NCBI RefSeq assembly: GCF_021917145.1
Contig: NC_061062.1
Location: 6,337,160-6,401,159 of the forward strand
DNA from: Hypomesus transpacificus
Lineage: Eukaryota > Chordata > Actinopteri > Osmeriformes > Osmeridae
DNA length: 64,000 bases
Direction of reading: 5' to 3'
Within the stretch, counting starts at the first letter, position 1. Each line of letters starts with the position of its first letter. The notes under the pieces were generated by a model. That model made no database searches. It was not told the DNA's origin and saw nothing but the letters and a program-made list of their open reading frames with translations. The position numbers and the translations under genes were made by a program. Positions 20,734 through 31,523 of the stretch are shown here, piece by piece.

Positions 20734-22969
20734 ATGGAAGCAAATCGTGACCAAAATTCAAATGAAAATGCATTTCCAGAAATGCATTTTCATTTTAAGA
20801 ATGTGGCTGCATTATTTGACTCATAAATCAAATTAGTATTCAATCATCCTATTTGCATTTTCATTTTCTTCTTTAAGACTGCTCATTCTTTCCCTTAATT
20901 AAAATGAAAACGAAAAAGACATTTGAAATTTAATTTTCAAAATATGCCCCAGCAAATAGATACCAAAATTCAATTTGAAATGTAAAATTTGAAAATGAAA
21001 ATGCATTTCCAGAAATGCATTTTCATTTTAAGAACGTGGCTGCAAAATCGTGACCACAATTCAAATTCAAATGCATTTCCAGAATTGCATTTTCATTTTC
21101 AAGAACGTGGCTGCAAAATCGTGACCACAATTCAAATTCAAATGCATTTCCAGAAATGCATTTTCATTTTTAGAACGTGGCTGCAAAATCGTGACCACAA
21201 TTCAAATTCAAATGTATTTCCAGAAATGCATTTTCATTTTAAGAATGTGGCTGCATTATTTGACTCATAAATCAAATTAGTACTGATTAGTACTGAGCGG
21301 ACATTGCATTTTCATTTTCATGTTCTGCCCGCAAAGAACTGCCCATAATTCGAAAACGAAAATGCATTCTGAGCGGCGCAGTAGAGTGACGTCAGTAGCC
21401 GCTCTTCTTCAGCTCCCTGCTGACCGAGCTACCCATCTTGTTCGGTAGGGGGCGGTGTGCACATACGCATTGCATTACATGACAAATGTGCCTGGAAATT
21501 GATTGAATTGCCGGGTCTTTAGAGGACGCATCATAGATCATGGCGCTCCCTCAAATTGTGCAGACACTGATAGAATTAGCTGAGCTGGTAGAAACTAATA
21601 ATATATCTGAGTCTGATGCCCGTGACCGAGTAGAACAAGTCACAGAGAGCTTGGCTGCATACTCTGCCGTCACAGACGTACACATTAATGAGGTTGCCAT
21701 AGTAAACCTCTCTTCAGTCCTGGAACGGCTGGATGCTGTGGAGCCTCAAATGGGACGGGGACGACCAACCATCCACATCCCGTTCGAGTCCATCGAAAAC
21801 TATTTATTAAATGGTCTACTTTTTCCTGTGAAAGCAAGCTGTTTCACCTTTGGCCTGGTTCAGACAAAATCTGAATTTCCGCAATCTGAATTTGAATTTC
21901 CTCAATCTGAATTTCAAGAATCTGAATTCCTGCAATCTGAATTTTAGAATGTTTTATTTTTGGATCAAAATAATTCAGTTGTATTAAATTTGGCATACAA
22001 ATAATTCAGATATTATATATTCAACAGCAATATATTTAAGTTTTATGAAATTCAACACACAAATATTTCAGATCTTTCATATTCAAATTCAGGTACTTTT
22101 GTCAGCTTTCTAGCTCCATAAATCCGTTGCTTTGCATCCTCCGACGGATGGTCTGGTGGCCGACAACAGCTCCGCTATGTCCTTTATTTTTAAACCATTT
22201 AATAAATAGTTTTCGATGGACTCGAACGGGATGTGGATGGTTGGTCGTCCCCGTCCCATTTGAGGCTCCACAGCATCCAGCCGTTCCAGGACTTAAGAGA
22301 GGTTTACTGACGTCACTCTACTGCGCCGCTCAGAATGCATTTTCGTTTTCGAATTATGGGCAGTTCTTTGCGGGCAGAACATGAAAATGAAAATGTAATG
22401 TCCGCTCAGTACTAATCAGTACTAATTTGATTTATGAGTCAAATAATGCAGCCACATTCTTAAAATGAAAATGCATTTCTGGAAATACATTTGAATTTGA
22501 ATTATGGTCACGATTTTGCAGCCACGTTCTTAAAATGAAAATGCATTTCTGGAAATGCATTTGAATTTGAATTGTGGTCACGATTTTGCAGCCACGTTCT
22601 TGAAAATGAAAATGCAATTCTGGTAATGCATTTGAATTTGAATTGTGGTCACGATTTTGCAGCCACGTTCTTAAAATGAAAATGCATTTCTGGAAATGCA
22701 TTTTCATTTTCAAATTTTACATTTCAAATTGAATTTTGGTATCTATTTGCTGGGGCATATTTTGAAAATTAAATTTCAAATGTCTTTTTCGTTTTCATTT
22801 TAATTAAGGGAAAGAATGAGCAGTCTTAAAGAAGAAAATGAAAATGCAAATAGGATGATTGAATACTAATTTGATTTATGAGTCAAATAATGCAGCCACA
22901 TTCTTAAAATGAAAATGCATTTCTGGAAATGCATTTTCATTTGAATTTTGGTCACGATTTGCTTCCATA
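20734..22969. mobile_element. 2.2-kb foldback element, hAT-like target duplication
   Basis: The two ends are long inverted repeats: TGGAAGCAAATCGTGACC at 20735 onward and its reverse complement at 22950-22967. Both arms carry repeated AAATGCATTTCCAGAAATGC blocks, an AAGAACGTGGCTGCAAAATC block and CATAAATCAAATTAGTA. ATCCCAGT at 20726-20733 and 22970-22977 is an 8-bp target duplication, the length typical of hAT elements. The core (21300-22330) carries part of a captured or ancestral reading frame, present in both arms but with deletions in the right arm. No transposase is recognised. Confidence 0.85.
21540..21947 (+). CDS. small ORF inside foldback element, unrecognised
   Basis: A 135-residue frame from ATG 21540: MALPQIVQTLIELAEL, an acidic helical middle (SESDARDRVEQVTESL), a GRGRPTIHIPFESIENYL stretch, and a terminal tandem FPQSEFE-type repeat. 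The GRGRP-x-IxIP motif faintly recalls N-terminal parts of DDE-integrase-like fish repeat proteins, but this is weak. Part of the frame (about 21690-21810) recurs inverted at 22185-22310. Probably a captured exon or an element remnant, not a host gene. Confidence 0.3.
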   Translation: MALPQIVQTLIELAELVETNNISESDARDRVEQVTESLAAYSAVTDVHINEVAIVNLSSVLERLDAVEPQMGRGRPTIHIPFESIENYLLNGLLFPVKASCFTFGLVQTKSEFPQSEFEFPQSEFQESEFLQSEF

Positions 22970-23035
22970 ATCCCAGTGCCAACATCCAGCTATGTGTACA
23001 AATAGGACTGAATGTCATGTTCACATCCATCAGCC

Positions 23036-23518
23036 ATGACAATGTCTAAAGCTGGCCTTCTCGTCCTTCTTGTCTTCTCTTTTCTCCTGGCTACAGGTAA
23101 ACAACATAAGCAACACTACACATTTGAAGACAACAGTTTTAGATACACTTTCATAGTAACTCACTGCATGAGTAATGTTAATCTGAAAGACGTATATGAT
23201 CATTATTTATGTCCCAGGTTGTTCCTCCGTGACTAGCAAGGTGTACCAGATCCCACACGCTTTAATTAGTGACCCTGGAGAGAATGTCGAGCTACGCTGC
23301 AATCACAAGCAGACAGGCGCTGATTGTATTTACTGGTACCAGCAATCTGTGATAGGAGAACTCCAATTCCTTGGCAGACTCTTCTACTCGGAGCACATCA
23401 TGGAAAAGGACGTCGATAAGCGGTTATCCATGGCCGGGACGACTACTTCCAGCGGCTTGTTGCTCATTTCAAACGCCTCAGTAAAGGACAGCGGTGTTTA
23501 TTTTTGAACAGCAACGAC
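23036..23518 (+). pseudogene. TRBV segment 15 (V15), second Cys changed to stop
   Basis: Leader exon 23036-23096 (in-frame ATGs at 23036 and 23042) and V exon from 23218. The first Cys is in ELRCNHK, Trp in CIYWYQQS. At the conserved second Cys the sequence reads GVYF then TGA (23505-23507) where TGT or TGC is expected; a single base change kills the segment. The RSS remains good: heptamer CACTGTG 23519-23525, 23-bp spacer, ACAAAAACT 23549-23557. It could still rearrange but not encode a chain. Confidence 0.88.
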
Positions 23519-24199
23519 CACTGTGAAACCAATCCTCCACTTCCCTTAACAAAAACTCAACTGGTCCAAACTTGTATCCGTGAACATATGGTTATTTTAG
23601 GATGAAACGATTTAGGTTTTAGGTTTAGTTTAATGGCAAAGATTGATGAAGCTTAACCAATGGTGCGTGGCTTTTAGCTCAATGTATTCGTGCGTGGTCT
23701 TTTGTGTGGGAAATTGTGGTTCTGATCTCGCTCAATGCGCTAGGCAATACTGTTTGCTAGCGGCTATAGGAGCCCATGGTGGAGTCTTGCCCAGCTGCCT
23801 CTCGTCTTGCCTCTTCTGGGCATGCTGTACCCTCTCCAGCCTTAAACCACAGCCAACATCAGCCTCCAGGGCCGTGTACACGCACACATCTCAAGGCTCA
23901 CTATAGTCCTCCTGTGCAGTCAGTCGAGGGCACTGTTAAAGATGCCCCACTTCCTCAACATAAACCCCTTCTATGATGTTGGTTTCAGGAGGACTGACTA
24001 GTGCACTTGCGGAGCATGATGAAAGTGTTCTTTTCATAAATGTTCGCTAGTATTTGGTGTATGTGGGCAGCTCCTCTGTATCATTTTTATTCAGGAAGTG
24101 ACGTGTTTTACTGTTGTGGTTGAACTGATTATGTTATTTCCTGCCTGTTGTGTTCTGTACTTGTCAGTGTTTACTGTGTTTGTCTCTGACTGAGTCAAC

Positions 24200-24736
24200 A
24201 TGTTCCCAGCCCTCACCATCAGTGTCTTTGCCCTCTGGCACACAGGTACAACAAGCATTCACCCTCTGCCTTTACAACACTGAATTACCTCATTCTTTGT
24301 CTTGTGCTTGAGACAGAAGAAGTTTGAGACTCACTTGGACCAAACTCCTGGTTCTCATCTACCTTCGGTTCTGAGTGTCTAACTTCTGGTTCTCATCTAC
24401 CTCCGGTTCTGAGTGTCTAACTCCTGGTTCTCCTCAGGTTGGAGCCAGACTGTGCTGATCACCCAGTGGCCAGGCTACATCTCCAGCCAGCCTGACGCCT
24501 CGGTGGAGATGCACTGTTATCAGAACAACACAGACCATCCCTACATGTTGTGGTACAGGCAGCAGAGAGGGAAGGAGCCCGTGCTGATGGCTACTCTCGT
24601 AGCTGGGTCTCCGAGCTACGAACCTGGGTTTGATTCTGGCTTTGGAGTGTCAAGCTCGGAGAAAAAGATGTGGTCTCTGGCCGTGAAGGCGGTGCGCAGT
24701 ACTGACGAGGCGGTGTATCTGTGCGCTGCCAGTCAG
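24200..24736 (+). CDS. TRBV segment 16 (V16)
   Basis: Leader exon 24200-24245 (MFPALTISVFALWHT) and V exon 24438-24736 starting GWSQTVLITQWPGY. First Cys MHCYQN, Trp YMLWYRQQR, second Cys AVYLCAASQ. RSS: CACGGTG 24737-24743 (one change from CACAGTG), 23-bp spacer, ACAATATCC 24767-24775 (weaker nonamer). AGTGACGTGT at 24097-24106, 94 bp before the start, resembles the V-beta promoter decamer. The leader intron contains a duplicated CTGGTTCTCATCTACCT stretch (24348-24433). Coding part intact. Confidence 0.88.
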
Positions 24737-24906
24737 CACGGTGCTGCAGAGTCACGGAGCTCTGAGACAATATCCCTCCCTGGGAGGCTGCCAGGAGGCT
24801 CTGACACCTGCTGTTCATGGCCCAGCCTGCTCACTGGTGGTGGGAAAGAATGCGTCTTCCTAAGTAGGCAGTTACCTTATCTACCTCCGGAGGGGGAAAA
24901 AAGTTG

Positions 24907-25620
24907 ATTTATTTTTATTCTGACTTAAAGCCAGTACATGTTTGGGCAGAAACCAACCATGGACAAATCCTCTTGGATGATGACTTTCTGTAGCCATGAG
25001 GAACAGGACAACATGGGTCATGTATCTGTGTTACTTCACACGTTATTCATTCAGCAGATGCTTTAATCCAAAATGACATATAAACACTACATTTAGACCC
25101 TAAATTTAACCCTAACAGCAGATCAAGGATCTGAATTACAGTATTCTAACTTCATTTCAGGGGTTAGTCAAGGAACAGTCTGTATTTACCAGGCACAATG
25201 CAAAGTAACATCTCAGTTCAACAATAATATATATCCACTACAGGACACTACAGGATATCTCAAGTACAATATGACATAGTCCAATCACCAATACCATCTC
25301 AACTATATTACATAGTACAAGCAACAAAACCATCTCAACTATATTACATAGTACAAGCAACAAAACCTTCTCAACTATATTACATAGTACAAGCAACAAT
25401 AACATCTCAACCATATTACATGGTAGTGCAACAATAACATTTCAAGGACAACATTACTGTTGCCTTACTATGTGAAATGTGCCCTTGGGTGTCTTGAAAG
25501 GCACAGTAAATGTAAGTTATTATCATTAGTGTAGTACAACAATAACGTGTCAACGACAATAGAGGGAGCCCAGATGCTGTCATGTGGAGTATGTGGTTAA
25601 GGATTAAACATCTCTATCTG
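24907..25620. other. no gene; 36-bp-type tandem repeats
   Basis: About four imperfect copies of CATCTCAACTATATTACATA GTACAAGCAACAAAAC lie at 25290-25450. An L2/SINE-like tail fragment (CAGCAGATGCTTTAATCC) lies at 25053-25070. No coding feature is seen. Confidence 0.5.
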
Positions 25621-25623
25621 GTG

Positions 25624-25845
25624 ACTGTGAGTCTCTCTACAGACAGCAGAGGTGTCTAACTGTGAGTCTCTCTACAGACAGCAGAGGTGTCTAACTGTGA
25701 GTCTCTACAGACAGCAGAGGTGTCTAACTGTGAGTCTCTACATACAGCAGAAGTGTCTAACTGTGAGTCTCTCTACATACAGCAGAAGTGTCTAGCTGTG
25801 AGTCTCTCTACAGACAGCAGAAGTGTCTAACTGTGAGTCTCCAGA
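25624..25845 (+). repeat. about 35-bp minisatellite upstream of V17
   Basis: Six to seven copies of a unit GTGAGTCTCTCTACAGACAG followed by CAGAGGTGTCTAACT, with some units shortened by a CT. It ends just 20 bp before the V17 start codon and so occupies the expected promoter position. Confidence 0.9.
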
Positions 25846-25866
25846 CCTGCTGATGCCCTCGTGGCC

Positions 25867-26363
25867 ATGATTGTTCTGAGATGTCTCGGTTTCTTCATCT
25901 TATTTCCATGTAAGCTTTTTCTCAGGCTACCAAAGCTCTGACTTATTGCTTCAAGAGAGGCCAGGACAAACCTTTATTAAAAGGTATGCTGGTAGAATAC
26001 ATTGCTTTCTCTCTCCATGTCCTGTTTGTCTCCTTCTCTGTGTTCATCCTGTTATCTCCGTAGGTGCTGTGAAGAGCGTGACCTTCCAGCAGTCTCCGTC
26101 TGTCATGGTTACAGAGAACGCCAGCGTAGAAATCTTGTGTAGCCATGACGACAACAGCTTGTTGGTCATGCTGTGGTACCAGCAGCGACCTGTCTCTCGG
26201 GATATGACCCTCATCGGGTACGGTTATGCCTCCTCCGAGCCCAGCTACGAGGGTCAGTTCCAGGAGAGCTTCCAGCTCACCAGAGAGGACACCCTGAGAG
26301 GAGCGCTCCTCCTCCCCCGCGCAGCTCCTGCAGACTCGGCCGTGTATTTCTGTGCTGCCAGTA
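25867..26363 (+). CDS. TRBV segment 17 (V17)
   Basis: Leader exon 25867-25909 (MIVLRCLGFFILFP, donor GTAAGC) and V exon 26064-26363. First Cys EILCSHD, Trp VMLWYQQRP, second Cys AVYFCAAS. RSS: CACAGTG 26364-26370, 23-bp spacer, ACCAAAACC 26394-26402. The reading frame is open and phases match. The immediate 5' flank is a minisatellite instead of the usual promoter region, so transcription of this segment is uncertain. Confidence 0.9.
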
Positions 26364-26403
26364 CACAGTGATGTGGCTTGATGCCACCGCCTCACCAAAA
26401 CCC

Positions 26404-27106
26404 TGGTGCGCTCAGTCACACAGGAAAACCACCTCACTGTTGTTAGGGAGTTTGGTTGTTTTGTTTTAGACGTTTCTGTGGAGGGATAGGCAAAGTTGTA
26501 TTCTCAGTGTGAATTATGTTATATCGATATCATATTAAAATACTTGGAGTTAACTCACATTAGTTTTGTTCACAACTTTTCCCGACAACAAACTGAAATG
26601 AATCTTGTGTTCCCATGAGGAGTGAGGGAGAGCCTGCTGAGTGGTCGTAACTTTACGCTGGAGCCAGTTCTAACTCATTTAGTCTTTCTAACCTCTGTAC
26701 CTCTCTTCCTTTTCCCTTTATAACTGAGCATGTCATGTAACATATTAATCCAGCAGGTGTTTCTATCCAACGCAACGTACAGAAGGTATTTGAACCTGCA
26801 ACCTCTTGACCTGCAGTCACATACTCTAACCTTTAGGCCTATCCTCAGATTCATGTCCAACAGTACCCCTACCAAGCACCAACCCTCAGACCCTAACACA
26901 GCAAGACCCTGCATTACTACATTCATGTCACTGATCCATCACCTCACTGCACCAGACACAAGAGCCACAGGGCACCACAAAGCAAGAGCTAGTCTCCAAG
27001 CAACACCGACTATTGGTCACGTGACCTGCCGGTTGGTTTACTGTGAACTGGTGAGACCGTGATGTGGATGTAACATCATTCAGCAGGGGAAGTGGTTAAC
27101 AGCAAC
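26404..27106. other. V17-V18 spacer; SINE fragment and E-box palindrome
   Basis: A minus-strand tRNA-type SINE remnant lies at about 26760-26850 (TTGAACCTGCAACCTCTTGA). GGTCACGTGACC, a perfect E-box/CRE-like palindrome, lies at 27015-27026, 81 bp before the V18 start codon, where other segments carry the V-beta decamer. No gene is seen. Confidence 0.45.
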
Positions 27107-27653
27107 ATGCTAGTCACAGTCCTGGGACTTCTTCTGACTCTGATCTACTCATGTGAGTGCAGGAAAGGAATGTTCTGGTACTTTTCCAAACAAAACAATT
27201 AACACAACTTTGTTAATGGAGCATACACAGTACTGCATACTAAACTGGAAATGCTGAAATCATATTTCATCCACAGATTCGAGAATGTTTTTCCATCCTC
27301 CACATCTGTTATACCTGATCTCCTGAATGCTGTTTCTTCTTCTCTGGTGTTGTGTAGGTGAGGGTTCAGGCCCCACGGTCCTCCAGGCACCCAGACAGAT
27401 TGTCCTCCACGCTGGGCAGACCGACCAGGTGACCCTGCAGTGCAGCGTGGGTCCCGGCTTCAGCATGAGCAGCTACACCATGCTATGGTACCGCCAGGCT
27501 GGCTCCGGGGCTCCGATAGAGTTCCTCACCAAGGAGTACGAGACTCCCGAGGGCCACCTCCAGCCCTCTATCGACACGTCCAGCAACAGCTTCACCCTGC
27601 GGATATCAGAGCTGTCTCCGGATGACAGCAGCACCTACCTCTGTGCTGCCAGT
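27107..27653 (+). CDS. TRBV segment 18 (V18)
   Basis: Leader exon 27107-27152 (MLVTVLGLLLTLIYS) and V exon 27358-27653 starting CEGSGPTVLQAPRQIVL. First Cys LQCSVG, Trp TMLWYRQAG, second Cys TYLCAAS. RSS heptamer CACAGTG 27654-27660, 23-bp spacer, weak nonamer GCAAATACA 27684-27692. It has a distinct framework (GFSMSSYTM loop) and higher GC than its neighbours, so it is a separate subfamily. No defect in coding sequence. Confidence 0.9.
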
Positions 27654-27692
27654 CACAGTGCTGCCAAGTAGACTGGGAGCCATGCAAATACA

Positions 27693-28397
27693 TCATCTGA
27701 AGCTAATGACATTAGGATGACATGAAAGGCTGATCAGAGATGTGCAGGAAGGTGTTGTGGCTCTTCTGGTTTTGTTAGTGAGCGGGCTGGTGTAACGGTG
27801 TGTTGGCGGCGCGTTTGTCTGTATGTTTAGCTGGGAACTTTCTGAGGGGCGTTTCATTGTGATAGAGGAGGAGAAGATTTTGAGGTTGTTGGGCCAGCAT
27901 AGGAGGCAAATGGGTTACAGCCACCTCAGTATTGTCAACAATGTCAACAAAAACTGATGTGACAGCATGAACTAGCCCCTCTAGAGGATCCACGAGTCAT
28001 ACTTATATACATACTTATACTGATACATCATTTTCATTACCGGGGGAGGAGTAAAGACATTGTTGGTGGAGAACAGAAAGGAGTCTAGTGGAACCTACTT
28101 GTATTAATCATTTTCACTCAGTATAGCTCAGTGGTAGGGCATGAGGATGGGTATAGCTCAGGGGCAGAACATTTGGGCACAGAACCACAATTGCAACCAC
28201 TTAGAGGCAATTTTGCCAAATATTGCTTTGGATGAAAGGCTCTGCTAAATCAACACACATCTTTTTTCACACACATTTTTACACACAACTTTGCTAAAAT
28301 CCAGCAACGTCTGAATTTCCCATCTCTGAGGTGTGACCACATGACCCCCCCCCCACACACACACACCCCTCCCCCCTCCCGTGTGTATCAGTTTCCT
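27693..28397. other. no gene between V18 and V19
   Basis: A tRNA-like A-box fragment (AGTATAGCTCAGTGGTAGG) lies at 28120-28140, and a C/CA-rich tract at 28345-28380. Nothing else is recognised. Confidence 0.4.
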
Positions 28398-28407
28398 GGT
28401 GATGTCA
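28398..28407 (+). promoter_or_regulatory. V-beta type decamer before V19
   Basis: GGTGATGTCA differs from the consensus AGTGAYRTCA at one position and lies about 105 bp upstream of the V19 start codon. Confidence 0.5.
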
Positions 28408-28511
28408 GTAGACAACCTCCCTCTAGGCATGGGGAGGCAGTGAGGATGCAGGAAGGAGGCAGAGCAGGGCTGGGGAACAGAGACCTGGACGTTCTCTCTC
28501 TCTCTGACACC

Positions 28512-28942
28512 ATGGAGCTGCTCTGTGTGTTAGTAGCTCTCCACCTCACTACCGGTAATAGCAACCCTCTTCTCACACACAGCGGGTTATGTGCCCATCT
28601 AAAAAGTGTGTTCAGATATACATTATATACGTTATTTCATTTCCCAGAGTTCTGCTCAGCTGTGAATGTTCAGCAGAGGCCCCGACACGCAGCGCTACGT
28701 CAAGCAGAGTCCGTGACTCTGGACTGTGAACACGATGACAGCAACTTTTACTACATGTTCTGGTACCGACAAACAGGCAGCCAGATGCGCATGCTTGCTT
28801 CCTCCATGGGCAAGAATGTGTCAACGGTGGAGGCTGGACCCAGATATGCCATGTCTCGTCCTAACCTGACTTACTCCTCCCTGGAGATCAGACAGCTGGA
28901 AGGGCAGGACTCTGCGGTGTATCTCTGTGCCTCCAGAACTGG
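28512..28942 (+). CDS. TRBV segment 19 (V19), D-proximal
   Basis: Leader exon 28512-28554 (MELLCVLVALHLTT) and V exon 28648-28942 starting EFCSAVNVQQRPRHAAL. First Cys LDCEHD, Trp YMFWYRQTG, second Cys AVYLCASR; it ends CAS-R, close to the mammalian CASS pattern, instead of CAAS. RSS: heptamer CACGCTG 28943-28949 (two changes, CAC kept), 23-bp spacer, nonamer ACAACAACC 28973-28981 (one change). It is the closest forward V to D. Recombination strength may be reduced. Confidence 0.85.
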
Positions 28943-28989
28943 CACGCTGACTCAGAGCAACCACATGGTGCGACAACAACCTAGAAACC

Positions 28990-30491
28990 ACACCGTGGAG
29001 TGTGTGTGTGTGGGGGGGGGGGGGGGGGAGGAGGAGGGGACAGGAAGGATGGGTGCGCTAGGTGGGGGGAGAGGAGGGAGAAGTGGGGGAGGAGGATGGG
29101 AGGGGGGGAGGATGTATGAAGACAGAGCTGTCATTCTAAAAAGTAACATTCTGATTACATCGTTATGTTGCTATGTAATTTCTATGTAAAAACCTTCCCA
29201 TCAATTTTCATATCAAACTTCGACTTCTCACTCTAATGACAGGTGACAGGTCTGATAGCACAGGTGTTTACCTGAACAGGAACAGGCCCTCAGTACATGC
29301 TGGAGAGGGGCACGCTACAGTCTCTTAGCAACACGTCAGTGAACCAGCTGTCTCAACTGTCAGCTCAACTAGATTCACGTCAGAAAACATCTCAATCATG
29401 ATCATAGACTGACCTCTATGGGAGAAGTATGTAATTACATGAAAAACGTTTTTGATATGTTTATAGAGTTTTATATGACAGGATATACTGTAGTTCCGAA
29501 GTTGAGCATTTGTCTGCAGGTCAAGAAGCCACAGGTTAAAACTGCTTTTGATAAAAGCGTTGAAATTCAGCTGTTCCTCCTCTTCCTGGTTCCCTTCTCA
29601 CCTCTCAGAGGGGTCCGTTTTAGAGGGCCTGTTCAACTTGAGAATACAAACAGGTTCAGGGTCAGTAATATGAATAACTTTTGATCTGGATTTGATTGGA
29701 CTGTATGAGGCTTTTTATTCCATTAGAGAGACCAAAGGATGTAGTCTACAACTAGAAAAATCTGCTTGAGATACTAAAAAAGCATCTGAACGATCCACAC
29801 ACTGTTTTGTAAAGGTAAAACATCTGAGATAACATCTAAATACTCGGATTGGAATGGATTTCTAAGCAACTTATAACCATACCATGTCTCTGTCAGGCAG
29901 TACCGGTAGTGTTTATACAATTGATACCAACCAAAACAATGGAATGTTTCAGTATGATTTAGTACTGTGTACTGTATGTGGTCCTATTGTTGGATGTAAG
30001 CTGTACCAGGGTGGTGGGGGTGTTAACAGGGTGACAGCTGTCAATTCCTTTGTAGCAGGAAAAGAAACACACAACATGTACCTGTCCTCCCCTCCTCCTC
30101 CTTCCTTCCTCCTCTCTTACTCTCCCTCCATCCTCCCCTATCCTCCCTCCCTTCCCTTCTCTCCTCCCCCTTTCCTCTCCTCCTTCCCTTTACCCTTTGT
30201 CCTTCCCTCCTTCCCTCCTCCCCTCCTCGTCTTCTCCCCCCACCTCCCCTGTCCTACCCTATCCTCTCCTCCCCTCCTATTCTCCTCCCTTGTTCTCCCC
30301 TCCTCTCTGTTGCTTTTCTTAGCACTCACAGAAATAGAAGCAGTCCATGCAGAGGTGTCTCTCACCTCAGAGGCTCCTGCCAGCGCACCTGCTCTCAGCG
30401 GCGGCCTCAGAGAGATGGAGGGGTTGATATGGAAGAGTGTGGAGAGGAGGGGGGTAGGGAGGAGTGATACTGTTGCAAAAGAGAGAAACTG
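28990..30491. other. V19-D spacer, no gene seen
   Basis: The stretch contains a G-rich low-complexity tract (29008-29115) and a pyrimidine-rich tract (30080-30310). Open frames across them are compositional. No J- or D-like RSS pair other than that at 30492 was found by eye. Possible D promoter elements directly upstream of 30492 were not identified. Confidence 0.4.
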
Positions 30492-30570
30492 TGTTTTTGT
30501 GTGATGGTTTAACACCGTGGGGACAGGGGGCCACGGTGATATATTCCTATTGAGCCGCCGTACAAAAACC
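30492..30570 (+). other. TRBD segment with both RSSs
   Basis: Core D GGGACAGGGGGC at 30520-30531. On its 5' side: nonamer TGTTTTTGT 30492-30500, 12-bp spacer, heptamer CACCGTG 30513-30519. On its 3' side: heptamer CACGGTG 30532-30538, 23-bp spacer, nonamer ACAAAAACC 30562-30570. This is the classic TRBD arrangement, 12-RSS upstream and 23-RSS downstream, allowing V-to-D and D-to-J joining. From memory the 12-base core equals human TRBD1; G-rich in all three frames. Only one D was found. Confidence 0.95.
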
Positions 30571-30911
30571 TCCTGCCATCAACTTCTATAGAGGAGAGCG
30601 CTGCAGCGGCCTGGGGCGGACGGATGCATGGACTTGCTTAGTGACCAGGGAGCCTACAACAACTAAGACCTCTGACATTTATAAAATAAACTTTAAAAGT
30701 GAATATTTGGAATAATCTGCAGAATTGTTGGAGATTCTATCAGACAGGTACAAGTGTTTGTATCCCTTCTGTCTCACAACATCTACTTCTGTTTGTAATG
30801 AACAAATACATTTTTTCAGTTGGTCGTAGATACCAACAGTCTTGAAACATCCAGCCAAGTATTGATTTTGGAGTGACCTGGGCCTTTTTGGAAGAGGACG
30901 TTTTCAATGTG

Positions 30912-30962
30912 ACACTGGAAGTCAAGCCTACTTTGGGAATGGAACAAAACTCACTGTTTTAG
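30912..30962 (+). CDS. TRBJ segment 1
   Basis: Encodes QAYFGNGTKLTVL, with the FGxG motif, and ends after one codon base at donor GTAAGT. RSS heptamer CAATGTG 30905-30911 (GTG, the J-side critical part, is kept); a T-rich nonamer-like CCTTTTTGG lies about 13 bp upstream of it. Confidence 0.9.
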   Translation, partial: TLEVKPTLGMEQNSLF

Positions 30963-31092
30963 GTAAGTTCAGGTCCTTCAAAGTCACAACACTGTAATTA
31001 ATCTAAAACACTGGAAAGAATAATGAAGTTGTCATGAGAGATGTTGGGTTCTGTCAAAAGTTCCACTAATGGGTTGGTGTGAAAACACTGTG

Positions 31093-31141
31093 ACCAATCA
31101 ACCAGCCTTCTTTGGCAACGGAACCAAACTCACAGTTTTAG
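31093..31141 (+). CDS. TRBJ segment 2
   Basis: Reads TNQPAFFGNGTKLTVL with the FGxG motif and donor GTAAAT. Heptamer CACTGTG 31086-31092 is consensus; no clear nonamer at 12 bp, GGGTTGGTGT being the nearest T/G-rich stretch. Confidence 0.9.
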
Positions 31142-31295
31142 GTAAATATGTTGAAAATGCTTGAAAACATTTGTCCTTATTTCCCATGTCTGTCAGGGGC
31201 TTGTTAGTGTGGAGTTAGGGATGGGACTGTAGTAGGACAGGAAGTTAGAGAAGACGGGGCATAGTTAGCATATTATGCTAAACTCCACCAGTGTG

Positions 31296-31347
31296 TACAA
31301 TGCCAACCCAGCATACTTTGGAGCTGGAACCAAACTGACCGTTTTGG
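31296..31347 (+). CDS. TRBJ segment 3
   Basis: Reads YNANPAYFGAGTKLTVL, donor GTAAGA. Heptamer CAGTGTG 31289-31295 (one change outside GTG). Confidence 0.9.
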
Positions 31348-31475
31348 GTAAGAAACTGCACAATGTCTCTTTGTTTGGAGTAGTTGAACTGCGATGTGGG
31401 GGACTGATACTGTATGGTGAAGGATGCTTGAAGATTTCCACTTGGCACTTTTTGATGTTAAGCTTGTGCACTGTG

Positions 31476-31523
31476 CCAATTATGAAGCCTACTTTGGTCA
31501 AGGCACAAAACTGACGGTTCTGG
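31476..31523 (+). CDS. TRBJ segment 4
   Basis: Reads NYEAYFGQGTKLTVL, close to mammalian J-beta with FGQGT; donor GTGAGT. Heptamer CACTGTG 31469-31475, with CTTTTTGAT about 12 bp further upstream as nonamer. Confidence 0.92.

Noticed and set aside
21540-21947. host gene at 21.5 kb
   Set aside because: It lies within a foldback element and is partly duplicated in inverse orientation, so it is better read as element cargo.
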